From the NCBI GenBank assembly GCA_036768485.1, contig JAVLUZ010000341.1, positions 1,977,658 to 2,041,657 of the forward strand: 64,000 nt of DNA, written 5' to 3'. The notes beneath the pieces are model-generated. The model did no database searches, had not been told where the DNA came from, and saw only the letters and a list, made by a program, of their open reading frames with translations. Of the stretch, positions 43,628-54,927 are shown one piece after another. Made by a program: the position numbers and the translations under genes. Position 1 is the stretch's first letter. Each line of letters starts with the position of its first letter. The DNA comes from Mermis nigrescens (lineage: Eukaryota; Nematoda; Enoplea; Mermithida; Mermithidae).

Positions 43628-43960
43628 GTTATTGTAGTCATTTTTGATCCTTTGATCTTATAGACTTCATCCTTTTTTCCATATTACTTTCCGACCGATG
43701 AATTTTTCCGCATTGTCCGGCTTATATGTATTCGGAAAGCTGTAATAATTGAGCTTGAAACATCACGCTTTTCGAAATTTGGTCTTCCGCGCCCTATATA
43801 ATTCCTGTTTTGCTTGTCTTCAGCAGTGGCGTAGCCTAGGGGCGATTAGAAAAGGGGACCAGCATCCCCCCCCGAAATTCGGGAAGCATGAGTATTTTTG
43901 ACAAGGTTTTTTATAATGAAAAAATTGTAGATTCCTCATTTGTATCATAAAGGCCGTCAC

Positions 43961-44147
43961 CAGGGCGGGTTTAGGGGGGCGAGGGGTGGCCGCCCTCCCC
44001 CCATTGGCCCAAAAAAGTTTGCAAAATTAAGGATTTTTGAGCGATGTTTGGGTTAAAACGGCTATTTTTTCCGTCCAAGTCAGGGTTCTGCCCCCCGCCT
44101 TCTTACGGCTACCGCCCCCCTTAGCAGAAATCCTGGATCCGCCACTG
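43961..44147. mobile_element. Family-C MITE, reverse
   Basis: TSD GCCGTCAC / GCCGTCAT (7 of 8). Ends CAGGGCGGGTTTAGG and CTGGATCCGCCACTG. Confidence 0.9.
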
Positions 44148-44436
44148 GCCGTCATGATATATTCAAGCACAGTTTTTGAGCTGATAAGTCCAAGATTTTT
44201 GGGCTCTGAGCGCCTTATTTATTTATACACAACACATCTGCTTATAATATAATTATAATCAAATTTGATTTTTCAAATTTTTTGAGAAAACAGAAAAGAA
44301 AGGAAAGTTGACCAAAGTTGAAAAACGGGTGAGAAAAATCTTAAAACATTATTATTTCTGCCTATCCATTAGTAGTTGTTGAGATATACAGCTTCAAAAT
44401 TGTCGTCCCCCACAAAATCAGAAGGCCAGCTACCAG

Positions 44437-44879
44437 GGGCGACTTTAAGGGGGGCGTGAAGCCATTTTCTGTTCATGTAGGTTTTAAAACAATTTGAACA
44501 GCACGTTTTCTTCTATTTTCAATTAAAAATTTAGATGTTTAGCATCAAATGCTATAAATACAGGAAATCAAGCAGTAAATCATGCTTTTAGACGTCTGTC
44601 CGCCTTAATTTCACAAATTTTCGGGCGCTTCGCGCTAGATTTTTGTGAAAGTCGGAGAAATTTATTGATTTTTCCACACAAAATTGTCGAAAATTTCAAA
44701 ATTTCCAGAAAAAATACGAGGATTGCGTCAAAAGCGATTTTATGCAAAAGTATACAATGTGAAATACCGAAAAAAACGCCATTTCGCGCTGTTGACGGCA
44801 AATTTTTGGACTTATTTTTGACTGTTTTCGGAAAAGTTGGGGTATCGCTTTCCCTAGGGAAATCCTAGATCCGCTACTG
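44437..44879. mobile_element. Long family-C-like element, reverse
   Basis: Starts CAGGGGCGACTTTAAGG and ends AATCCTAGATCCGCTACTG. It contains a GGGCGCTTCGCGCT word. No TSD was read. Confidence 0.55.
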
Positions 44880-45046
44880 CAAAAATTCTATTTTTTTTTG
44901 TAACATGCGAGTGTAACAAAGGAAGCGCGCTATTTTTGAATATAATCGCAATCGAGTTTGGATTTTTATTTTTTTTAAATTTTTTATCAACTCATATGTA
45001 GAGCTCGTTAGGAACGCACAAAACACCGTTTTTTGCTAATGATTAT

Positions 45047-47262
45047 TAGAGCTGCACACTTTGCAATTTTTACTACCCGGTAACCCGGCTATTTCATACT
45101 GCCGAGTATCCGGGTAATTCGGGTACCCGGGTAGGACCTTAGATAAAAGAGAATGCAGTGAACATCATTTATTCACGGTTGACAGTGAGGTCTAGGGCAA
45201 AGTGATATTTAAGCAGTAAAATTATTGAAAAATTTGTGCAAGATTAAATAAAATCGAGGCTTCAATCTGAAGAATTCGTATGCATTTAATGAAATTTAAG
45301 TCATTTTCATAATTCAAAGGCAAAAATTGTGAAGCAGGTTTTGTATCTTCATAGCGTCATTGAAACATTTGAAGCAGGAAAACACATTGACGAAAAGCAA
45401 TTTTGAAATCAATCGGAAATGAAAATTTATTCAAAAACAAGTCTGAAGTCTATCTGGAGCTGACTGCAGCGACGTAGTCAGAATTTTGGCTCGGGGGCAT
45501 AAACGTTTTCGTGTAGAATTTACGGCCTTTCTATTGACAAACAGTTCGGAATTCATAAGTGGCGCAAAGTGTTAAGAAATTTAGTCATTTTTTCCACCCT
45601 TAACAGTTTGTAGCTCTGTGAATACTAATAATCTGATAGAGCAGAAAATTATCAAATTTGTACAAATTAGTTTTGACAATTCAAGCTTCTAACAAGAATA
45701 CTGCGCATTACTAACTTTGACTGAAGATATTTTGAGCGATTCAGGCTTTTAAACGCAATGCTGGAGCTTTACAAAGAGAAAGAACAGTAACTGGCGGCGC
45801 TGTGCGCCGGAAAATTTTGACGTTTTTGCACATTAAACTCAATTTATAACGCTTAAATCATATAAAGCAGACAAATAGATGCCGGCGCGAAACGCCGGGA
45901 ATTTTTAGAAATTCCGAACTCTTTTACATGGCTTGTTCTCGCTAAAAATCTCGTTGCACATGTGCAACGAGATTTTATGGCTGCGGGACGTCTGAGGTGG
46001 CGAGCGGGATCCGGGGCAGAGTCCCGGAAAATTTTGTAAAAAAAACATTTAATGTTAAATAGTAAGGTTAAAATTTTCGAAAAATCGGCCAAATCTCGGT
46101 TCGGTAGCAAGCCCAGAAACACTTAAAATTGATGAACTCCTACATTGCACAAACTGATCTGAAATGCGTTTTCCGACCCCTGCTAGGTACATAGTGCAGC
46201 AACGGGTCGCTGCCAATAAAATATCGAAAGATGTATCCATAAAAATTTTGTTCTCACCGTTTTCAGGCCCATTTGTGGCCTTCTAATTAACAAAATGTAG
46301 TTCATAGAACAAGAAATGCGCAAAAACATAAGAAAATTTGGCCATTCCTTTCAATTAAAATAGGATTATGTGTCCTTGTACTGGTACACAAAAGACAAAC
46401 AAAGCAGAGAATAGACAAACTGGCTCACAATCATTTTCGCACTTTTACTATCATGCTCAACAAGCATGCGCAGTTTCATTGAACGAACAAATAGTGCATT
46501 AAATTAATAAAGTGATGTGGAGGGCTGGATTATTTTAGCTGATTCAATCTTTTAAATTTGTTGGATGTATATAGCAATAAATAATTATGACTCGGCGCGG
46601 AAAATTCTGACGTTTTTGCCTTTTTGAACTCAGTTTTCTGGACATACGTTATTGCAACAAAAAAAATCAACAATATTTTCAGAAAAATTTCGGGGGGCAG
46701 GTACCCCCAATGCCCCCCTGGCTACGCCTATGGCTGACTGCATTTGGAACATGATAGGCTTTGAACCAGGTCTAACTAAAACAGTTGCGCGCACGATGTG
46801 AATAAAAGTTGCAGTTTAAATTTATATAATGGTCACAGAAGTGAATGCATTATAAAAAAGCGTCGCTAACAGAGGATTTCTTGTTTAAATTTGTTTACAA
46901 TGAAGAATAAGAAGAATTCGGCACAAATAAAATAATGTAACTAAAGAGCTGAATAATGGAATATGCCGAGACGGGATGCACGATATATTGTGATAATAGG
47001 AAATATTAACAGACTCGCTATTTAACATTTTACGGTCGATTATATCAAATCACATTAACATTGTGATTCAGTCGCACTTTAGAAGCAATATGTTTCTAGG
47101 TTTCTAATTTAATTCTTAGCACATATTGCATAACTGTAGTGCTAATTTTAAATTTTATATTAGGGGATTCGGGTACCCGGGTAGTAAACTCATTTTCTAC
47201 CCGGTTACCCGGGTATCACCAGGGTACTCGGGTACCCGTTCGGGTACCCGCGTGCAGCTCTA
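45047..47262. mobile_element. Family-F hAT-like element, perfect TSD, hosting D2
   Basis: Inverted ends TAGAGCTGCAC at both termini. TSD ATGATTAT at 45039-45046 and 47263-47270. Subterminal arrays of GGGTACCCGGGTA words lie inside each end (about 45075-45140 and 47165-47250). The element's own sequence is about 950 bp once D2 is removed. No transposase ORF was seen. Confidence 0.93.
45467..46732. mobile_element. Family-D element D2, perfect TSD, nested in F
   Basis: TSD GCTGACTG at 45459-45466 and 46733-46740. Left end CAGCGACGTAGTCAGAATTT; right end CCTGGCTACGCCTATG. It aligns through its length with the non-inserted parts of D1, including the CTCGTTGCACATGTGCAACG hairpin. Confidence 0.94.
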
Positions 47263-47550
47263 ATGATTATAGAGATATCTGTCTTCAAAGTTTTAGTTCC
47301 TCCTAAAATTCCGGAGCCCAGCTACGTGCCTACATTTGTATATCCTTTGGAATTGATTAACGCCAGAGATAAAATCATATGGCGTTAAGCAGACAACCTC
47401 AATTTGGCAATTTTGTGGGAGGGGGAATTTTAAATCGCCTTGTTGGTCCCGAAAATGGTGGATACCAGACGTGTTTTCGGGGGTTGGAGGATAAGGTCTC
47501 TCCCTTTACCAGGATGGCAACTGACCCCCACCCAGAAAAATGGCTGCGAC

Positions 47551-47810
47551 CACACATGGGCGTGGGGGGTTGGGCGAGGGGGTATGCACCCCCCAGAAGT
47601 TGAAATGCACCCCCAGAAATCAAAATACCCCCAGAATTCAAATTTTGAAATTTTTTTGCTTTTTTAGAGATTTTTTGATGCCATTGGATAGTGCTCGATG
47701 AGAAAGGTCGAAAAATGGTGTTTTTTCGCCATACGACCACTTATAAGACCATTTTTTGACCTTTGAAAATTTTTTCACCCCCCCCAGAATTTTGGTGCTG
47801 CCCACCTATG
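47551..47810. mobile_element. Family-A MITE, perfect TSD
   Basis: TSD GCTGCGAC at 47543-47550 and 47811-47818. Ends CACACATGGGCGTGGGG and GCTGCCCACCTATG. Confidence 0.95.
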
Positions 47811-48070
47811 GCTGCGACCCCCTCTCTTCCCCAGAATCATCGGTTTTTTTGTATAAAAGTTGGTGAAAGTTGTAAAAAGTAAGCCTTTTTAAGTGTTTTC
47901 AGCTCATTTTTTGCTCGAAAATTTCAAATTCTCGGCGCTTCGCGTCATACACACATTTATTGATCATATTTTGTTCAATTCACTCGATTTTTCCGAAATT
48001 TTTCAACGTTTTTATGTTCTAGAAAGAACGAGCATTGTCTGAAACGTCAAAATAGTGATTTGGCGTGTAC

Positions 48071-48333
48071 CATACGTGAGCAGCACCAAAATTCTGGGGG
48101 GGCTGAAAGATTTTCAAAGGTCAAAAAATGGCCTTAAAAATGTTGGTATGGCGAAAAACACCATTTTTCAACGTTTCTCATCAAGCACTATCAATTGGTA
48201 TCAAAAAAATTGCAAAAAAACTTTCAAAAATTTCTAAAATTGAATTTTGGGGGTATTATGATTCCTGGTGGTATGTGGCTGGGGGGCTCGTACCCCCCCC
48301 CCCCCCCTTTGAACCACTCTACGCCCATATATG
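48071..48333. mobile_element. Family-A MITE
   Basis: Ends CATACGTGAGCAGCACC and CTACGCCCATATATG with a full family-A core. TSD not recognisable. Confidence 0.82.
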
Positions 48334-48986
48334 GTGGAAATGCGTCAAAAACATCATTTTTCGGCGCTTATGATGATGCTCTATTTTTCTAGGGCATTAA
48401 AAGATTAGAAAAATTTTAGAACAAATTGAACAAAATGTAGTCAAAGCATGAGTATATGGTGCGAACCGCCAAGAATTTGACACTTTCTTGGCAAATAGAT
48501 AGCTAAAACGCTTAGAAAGCACATTTTTACAAATTTTCAGCAAAATTTCGGAAGCTTTTGAAAAATCGCGAATTCCAGGGTTGAAAAAATTCCTGTGGGC
48601 TTGGGTGAAATTTTTTTCCGAAGGGTGAAAACCAGTGGCGGATATAGGACTTTCCCTAAGGTGCGGGTAGTACCTTAACCTTTTTTTCAAAAAAGTCAAA
48701 AATAGGTACGGAAATTCGCCCTACTTTTATTTAAAGTCACTTTTAAACGCAACATTTTTTTCGAAAAATTTCAAAATTTCTGAAATTTTTGACAGTTTTG
48801 TTCTAAAAAATTATTAAATTCCCTCGACTTTAGCGAAAATATGGCGCAAAGCGCCGAAAAATATTGTTCAATTCAGGCGGAAGGAAGTTTAGAAGCTTAT
48901 TTATCGCTCGGTATCCTTCATCTTTAGCATTTAACGCGAAACGTCGAAGATTTTTGGATTAAAATGGAAGAAAACTACGCTGAAAT

Positions 48987-49171
48987 CACGGCGGATTTAG
49001 GGGGGCGGGGCGCCCCCCCCATCGGCCCAAAATAGTGCGCAAAATTAACCATTTTAGAGCGATTTTTAGCGATTTTCGGGTCAAAGCGGCTAAGTTTTCC
49101 GCCCAAGTCAGGGTTCCGCCCCTCCCTCTTAGGGGTACCGCCCCCTTAGGAAAATCCTAGATCCGCCACTG
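48987..49171. mobile_element. Family-C MITE, reverse, perfect TSD
   Basis: TSD GCTGAAAT at 48979-48986 and 49172-49179. Ends CACGGCGGATTTAGG and CTAGATCCGCCACTG. Confidence 0.93.
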
Positions 49172-49317
49172 GCTGAAATAGCTGATTATGCTGTCGAAAT
49201 TGATTTTAAACCTACTCCATGAGGAAAAAATGGTTTCTAGGTCGCCATTGAAAATGACATATACATATCCATTCGTTTTCTCGCCAAATATTCTCGGCCC
49301 CTCGGAGGCGCCCCCTC

Positions 49318-49519
49318 CACCCACGCTCGGGCGTGGGGCGACGGGATTTGGGGGTATGCACCCCCTAGGAGGCCGACTTCCTCCCCCCAGAAGCCAAAAT
49401 GCACCCCTGCCAATGGATAGTGCTCGATGAGAGACGTTGTCGCCACACCACAATTTTAAGACCATTTTTTGACATTTGAAATCTTGCACCCCCCAGAATT
49501 TTGGCGCTGCCTACCTATG
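49318..49519. mobile_element. Family-A MITE
   Basis: Runs from CACGCTCGGGCGTGGGG to GCTGCCTACCTATG with the family core. TSD unclear. Confidence 0.7.
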
Positions 49520-49660
49520 CCTCCGTTCCCCTTCAATCCGCCCCTGCTTGAATTAATCCCCTCCCCCTCCCGATTGCTCGAGTTCACAAATGGCGTCGAG
49601 AAAACAAGGAAGCCAATAAGTGGAATATGACTCAAGACTCATCCTGCCTTGACCTCGCCA

Positions 49661-49937
49661 CACACCTGGGCGTGGGGGATGGGTTAGGGTGGGGGTTTAC
49701 TCACCCCCAAGAAACCAGAATACCCCCTCCCCCAGAAACCAAAATACCCTTCCCCAGAATTCAATTTTTAAATTTTTTGTTGTTGCATTTTTCCGCATTT
49801 TTTTGTTATCAATGGATAGTGCTCCATGAGTAACGTTGAAAAATGGTGTTTTTTTCACCATACCACCATTTTGAAGGCAATTTTTCGACCTTTGAAAAAT
49901 CTTGCGACCCCCAGAATTTGAGTGTTGCCCACGTATG
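49661..49937. mobile_element. Family-A MITE
   Basis: Ends CACACCTGGGCGTGGGG and GTTGCCCACGTATG. The right flank CTCGCCAT matches the left flank CTCGCCAC when the left boundary is shifted by one base. Confidence 0.85.
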
Positions 49938-50045
49938 CTCGCCATTGTCCCGATTTAATATCATGCGATTTTTGTTTTGCGGATTTTTAAAATTGAAGGA
50001 TACACAACGCTCCTATTAAACAAGCAGGCGTTAAAATTGCATTAT

Positions 50046-50377
50046 TAACGCTTAAGTAAATAAATTTAATTGACAAATATTGTCTGATGAAAGTGTCAGG
50101 AAATATAAAGTTGAAAAATTACATGTACTTTGCGCCAATATAATATGGGGGCCCTCCTGTTCCTTCGTTATTTGGTTATGTGTATCACATTTATACACAA
50201 TTTGGTCATGCAGTGCTCACCATGCTAGCTGATGCAAAATCACTCACGGCCATGCATATACACCATAGGAATTCTGCGGCAGGGGGATTGAAATCCTGGA
50301 GCTCCCATTTTTGACTCGAAAATGTAAAAAAAGTTGAATGAATTGACCGAAATATAATCAAAGCATAAGTATATGGC
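50046..50377. repeat. Segmental repeat, copy 1
   Basis: Starts AAGTAAATAAATTTAATTGA and proceeds through GGGGGCCCTCCTGTTCCTTC to GAATTGACCGAAATATAATC. The same order is found at 53224-53644. Confidence 0.88.
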
Positions 50378-50891
50378 GCGAAGCACCAAAAATTTGAGAC
50401 TTTTGAGCAAATAGATGGCTAAAAAACGCTGAAAAAGCGCCTTTTTTACGAGTTTTTTGTAAATTTCAAGAAACTTCTAAAAAATTGCGAATTCTGGAGG
50501 TTGAAAAAATTTCTGCAGGTGGGGTGAAAATTTATCCGGGGAGTGAAACCTTTCAACCCTTTTCCAGATTATGTACAACTGCAGCTTAATCGTAGGTCGT
50601 GCATTGTGAGCACCGCATTATTTCAATTAAGCTCCATCAACTCCTTTTGTCACAGCATATCAACCTATATTGTGCTGCTAACATGGAGGCACAGATAAAG
50701 CAATTTCGCTGTTAATAACATCTAGCTAAGTTGTTTCATTTGTGTCGATACATTAGCAGCATGATATAGCTTAGTATGCTATAATAAAAAACAATCTGAT
50801 GGAGGTTAACAATCATAATTTGGTGCTCACACACTGCACCATCTAACATTAATCTGATGTTGAAGCATCAACTTTCATGGTAAGCACTGTT
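50212..50891. mobile_element. Degenerate family-P element P3
   Basis: Left end CAGTGCTCACCATGCTAGCT and right end TTTCATGGTAAGCACTG resemble the P1/P2 termini. The left arm is interrupted by K-type sequence (about 50260-50580). Its right end lies 30 bp before the last mrpl15 exon. Confidence 0.6.
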
Positions 50892-50921
50892 TTCATGCCT
50901 GCTTTTTTTAAATCAATTTAG

Positions 50922-51169
50922 ATCCAAAACTGCGAGGTTATCTGTGTGATCCAGCCAAACTAAAAGATGCTAAAGTTGAATTGGCCCAGAAGTATGGATA
51001 CTCATTCATCGATATTATGAAGGACACAGCGTATGACAGCTTGTTGAAGATTAAAAAGGACCCCTTGCAGGTGTTTTTTGGCTTGCAGCCAGGATGGATC
51101 GTCAATATGAATGACAAGTGTGTCCTAAAGCCCAAAGATGAACGATTGTTGAATTATTACTCGTCGTAG
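50922..51169 (+). CDS. mrpl15: mrpl15 last exon
   Basis: 248 bases after an ATTTAG acceptor to a TAG stop. It completes the split Asp and encodes [34 protein letters not shown] and [17 protein letters not shown], ending LLNYYSS. It corresponds to MRPL15 RGYLADPAKF, ARKYGY, DPRQIFFGLAPGWVVNM and the YYTS end. The gene thus has a normal uL15m C-terminus. An AATAAA at about 51362 is a candidate polyadenylation signal. Confidence 0.96.
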
Positions 51170-51360
51170 CCTGATTGGAAAGAGGGCCTTGGGTTTCCTG
51201 AGCATACATAACTGGTCTTTTTCATGAATTATTCTAAATATATTGTATGCATTCTTGGGAAAAATTGGCCAAAACCTTCATTGCATCTAAGTTTTCACTC
51301 TATTATTCAGTCCTGTGCATTATGTTGTTGTTTGCATATGATTCTAACTGTACCATTTGC

Positions 51361-51367
51361 CAATAAA
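51361..51367 (+). terminator. Candidate polyadenylation signal for mrpl15
   Basis: AATAAA at about 51362, 193 bases after the stop codon. A family-A MITE begins 40 bases further on. Confidence 0.5.
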
Positions 51368-51401
51368 GATGTTAAGTCACTTGACTAATTGCTATAGAGC
51401 G

Positions 51402-51726
51402 CACATGGGTATGGGGGTTTGTACTCCCCAAAATCTATTAGACCCCCAAAAAATTGATAGACTACAGCATTTAATTTTTGGCATGTTTTTTGGATTTTTG
51501 ATAGCGTTACACCACCACCCCTGGATTTTAGGGGGTTGCACCCCTTCCACAGAATTCAATTTTTAAATCTTGTTGTCTTTTTTGCAATCTTTTGATGCCA
51601 ATTGATAGTGCTCAACGAGAAACGTTGAAAAATGGTATTTTTTCACCATACCATTATTTTTAAGGCTATTTGTTGACCTCTGAAAAATATTGCAACCCCC
51701 AGAATTTTGGTGCCACCCACCCATAT
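51402..51726. mobile_element. Family-A MITE, extended
   Basis: Runs from CACATGGGTATGGGG to TGCCACCCACCCATA with the A core. About 60 bp longer than usual; no TSD read. Confidence 0.7.
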
Positions 51727-52716
51727 ACACCACCCAGACTTTGGTTGTTGCCCATTATACTGTAGTAGAGCCTTGTTGCTCCAATTCAGCCATCTACAAA
51801 GAATGCTTCGAATGGAACTAAAGAGACAAAAATACTTTGAATTGTGCATCAATGTAAGAGGAGGGATTGGAACTGTCACCTATGCCTGTGAAAGTTGTAA
51901 GAATCTGCTAAAAACGCAATATTCTGCAGCCTGCTTAAATGTGAGTTGTGCCTCCAACAGATGAAAATTGAAATTTTATTCAAAAGTGCTTTGGAGTGAC
52001 ACCATACACAGTAATAATGTAGTTTTAATGTTATGTTAGCGCTTATACTAGTTTTTGAGGCCATTTTGGCCTAAAAACTCAATTTTCGACCCCTTTCCAG
52101 ATCGGCTATGCTGTGCATCTATTGTAATATATAAGAAGAGAAATTTGATATTGATGAGAAACTAAATCAATTATTTTTACACATCAAAGCTCCTTAATTG
52201 TCTCTTCTCTACCAGTGAACCATGTTTTGTAAAGATACGATTTTTCAGAGGCCGCAAGGTAACTCCACTTTTCTGTGTTTTTAGCAGTAGGCCTAATTGT
52301 TAGCACATTTGTAAACTCTTCAAAATGAAAAGGCGACTTTAATGTACATGGTCTCCTTGTTTTATGTCTTGAATATGCAGAAAGCTTCGGTAGGCATATT
52401 TGTCCTATTTTCCATCACAGTATTTTTCTTTGCTAGTACCTCTACATATTTTACTCGCGATGATTTTGCTTACATAATTCAGTCAGCAAACACACATGGT
52501 AACATGCCGCAAATAATAACAACAGTCTGAGAAGATGGAAAACAAGATTGTCTGAACATCAACATCATACGTGGCCAGCACTAAAATTCTGGGTCGACTG
52601 GTATTTGACACCAATTTACTCAACTCCGAAGTTAAAATTTTTACATTTCTACATTCTACAAAAGAACAAGCATAGTCAGAAATATAAAGGGCAAGTATTT
52701 TTGACATGTACCCACT
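51727..52716. other. 3' flank of mrpl15, no gene seen
   Basis: AT-rich. A degenerate G-like MITE part at about 51990-52120 (TGTTATGTTAGCGC, ATGCTGTGCATCTAT) resembles 38420-38570. A family-A left-end fragment lies at about 52567. Confidence 0.45.
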
Positions 52717-52960
52717 CATACGTGGGCAGCACGGAAAAATTCTGGTGGGGGTGTTCAAGATTTTTTGAAGGTCAAAGAATGGCCTTAAAGATGGTGGTAT
52801 GAGTGAAAAACACCATTTTTCAGCGATTCTTATTGAGCACTATCCATTGGCATCAAAAGATTGCGGAAAAAATTGAAATGCGGGGTATTTTGATTTCTAC
52901 TGGGGGTATTTTGGTTTCTCGGGGGGCTGCATACCCCCAAACCCCCCACGCCCTGGTAGG
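52717..52960. mobile_element. Family-A MITE
   Basis: Starts CATACGTGGGCAGCACGG and ends CCACGCCCTGGTAGG with a full A core. TSD unclear. Confidence 0.8.
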
Positions 52961-53223
52961 TGGTGGCCCATGTTTTGCTTGAGTCGCATCTAAAATATAT
53001 CCAAAGAACCCTCTATAATCGTTTTCGTATGTGAAAAATATAGCATTTTTTAAATATTTTACATCGTCAGCTTTTATTTGAAATTATTTCTGACACGAGT
53101 TTGTTTTCAACAAGTTCCAGAATTTTCGACAACTTTGTTTAAAATACGCTCAAATTTTTTAACTCGGAATCGTCTTGGATTGGAAAAATCAATAAAATAG
53201 TAGACTTTACAGACCACATAGGA

Positions 53224-53644
53224 AGTAAATAAATTTAATTAACAAATATTGGCTGATGAAAGTGTCAGGAAATATAAAGTTGAAAAATTACACGTACTTT
53301 GCGCCAATGTAATATGGGGGCCCTCCTGCTCCTTCGTAATTTGTCCCTTATGTGTCACACACATTTGTACACGATTTGGCCATGCAGTTGCTCGCCATGC
53401 AAGCTGATGCAAAATCACTCACGGCCATTGCGTGCACACCGTGGGAATTCTGCGGGTAGGGCGGGTGGATAAATCCTGGAGCTCATATTTTGAACTCAAA
53501 AATGCTGGGCACATGTCAAAAGCACTCCTTTTTAACTTTTCTGGCGATGCAATTTCTTTTAAGAGAGTAAAAAACGTGAAAAAATTTAGAGAAAAATAAA
53601 AAAGTTGAATGAATTGACCGAAATATAATCAAAACATAAGTATA
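53224..53644. repeat. Segmental repeat, copy 2
   Basis: Colinear with 50046-50377, with one extra internal segment of about 90 bp (about 53512-53598). The copy ends where the Gypsy LTR begins. Confidence 0.88.
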
Positions 53645-53962
53645 TTTTATCATTTTTGGACGCTTCGGCTTTTAGTAGCCTACGCAATCGGAGCCCACCC
53701 GTTGCGCCTAAGTCGCCGCGATCTTTATAGTACGCTATCCGACGATTTGTTGGGAATTCGTAAGTTTTCACCCTATTTTCCAATAAAATCGTAACTCCTT
53801 AAATTGTTGTTATTCTTCTATCGATACGTACAGAAGGAGAGTATCCCCAAACCTGCTCCATTATCAAGTAGCACAAGCTTCAAGTAGAGAAAACCTAGCG
53901 CGAATAAGCGATTTAAAGCGTTATTTGGTAATTAATTAAGCAGGCGAATTTTAGGCGTGACA
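53645..53962 (+). mobile_element. 5' LTR of a plus-strand Ty3/Gypsy element
   Basis: Begins where the segmental repeat stops and ends GCGTGACA just before the primer site. It contains AATAAA at about 53782. Start not exact; no 3' LTR was found. Confidence 0.6.
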
Positions 53963-53966
53963 AAAT

Positions 53967-53985
53967 TTGGTGACAGAAGTGGGAT
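53967..53985 (+). promoter_or_regulatory. tRNA primer-binding site of the Gypsy element
   Basis: TTTGGTGACAGAAGTGGGA directly follows the LTR end. TTTGGTGACAGAAGTGGGA-type starts are common immediately downstream of the LTR in Ty3/Gypsy elements. The tRNA is not assigned. Confidence 0.75.
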
Positions 53986-54478
53986 TGCGTTTTGCGTCTT
54001 ATCAAATTTAAAAAAAATTTTTGCGGACCCCTTCTTCCTGAAATATTGGTCGATCTCCGGAATTTTCTCATAGATCAGTTTCACCCACTTTTCTGAGGAC
54101 GCTTAGAAAAGTTTTTTTCTAATTTTGCTGCAGCGTGAGTTAATGCTATATCAGGACTATAGCGAAGTATATAATTGATATTTTAAAGCGAGAAGAAAGG
54201 AATTTGAAAATACAGAAATTCGTTTGTGTTGTTTATTTTTTTGTCTGTCTCTTAACGAGTACAGACTAATCGCAGTACTGCATAATTTATCTTTATACCT
54301 CAATTGGACGGCCGCCGATTTTGGTACTTTATAACATCAAGATAAATTAATTTATTGGTTAATTGATAAATTGGTATAAAATAAATTGAGATAAATTGGG
54401 TGCGAAAAGTTTAACATTGGATATATTGATTATGTGTTTGTGAATTGATAGGTTACTTGTCTACTTCGAAAACTGATC

Positions 54479-54895
54479 TTGGGAAAAGCAACCTCCTGGG
54501 AGTGGAAAGTGAATTTTTTTAAAAACATCAAAACGGATTCTTCTCAGCAGTCATCTGAAGAAGAACCGACAACTATTGACGAAACCGTAAAAGGAATAGG
54601 AGAAATTTTGGATAATTCCTCCGAAAAATTAAATAAATTAGAAAGACTTTTGCAAGAATCTTTATCAACTTTAGAAATCCCAGGTGTTCGACTCCACAGC
54701 ACTCCTACTTCAGCTGACGTTTCTTCTAAAGCATACCGAGAGGCCTATGAACTTTTTCAGGAATCATCTATAGCTGAGCAGAGTTATAAACACGCTTTAG
54801 ATTTTACTGAATCAGAAACTTCACGAAGTTCATTTATATTCAGTAAGCATTTTTTATTTCCTGAAATAAACTCCGAAAGTCGCAGAGAATTTTAG
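54479..54895 (+). CDS. Uncharacterised 5' ORF of the Gypsy element
   Basis: 138-codon ORF about 490 bases after the primer site. It is rich in Ser, Glu and Lys, with a predicted coiled-coil-like helix around residues 40-65 (EILDNSSEKLNKLERLLQES). No domain is recognised. Position suggests a leader or the amino part of a gag polyprotein; the next ORF starts 33 bases after its stop. Confidence 0.55.
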   Translation: MGKATSWEWKVNFFKNIKTDSSQQSSEEEPTTIDETVKGIGEILDNSSEKLNKLERLLQESLSTLEIPGVRLHSTPTSADVSSKAYREAYELFQESSIAEQSYKHALDFTESETSRSSFIFSKHFLFPEINSESRREF

Positions 54896-54927
54896 CTCAA
54901 ATATTAAAAAGACCTATAACTAGAAAA

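Larger units (their letters stand above)
48633..49546. mobile_element. Long family-C variant hosting a short C and an A copy
   Basis: Starts CAGTGGCGGATATAGG and ends TTCAATCCGCCCCTG. Inside are a reverse-orientation short family-C MITE (48987-49171) and a family-A MITE (49318-49519). The TSD was not resolved. Confidence 0.6.

Noticed and set aside
54000..54478. Possible extra LTR or promoter between primer site and first ORF
   Set aside because: No repeated boundary or motif was found; it is a normal Gypsy leader region.
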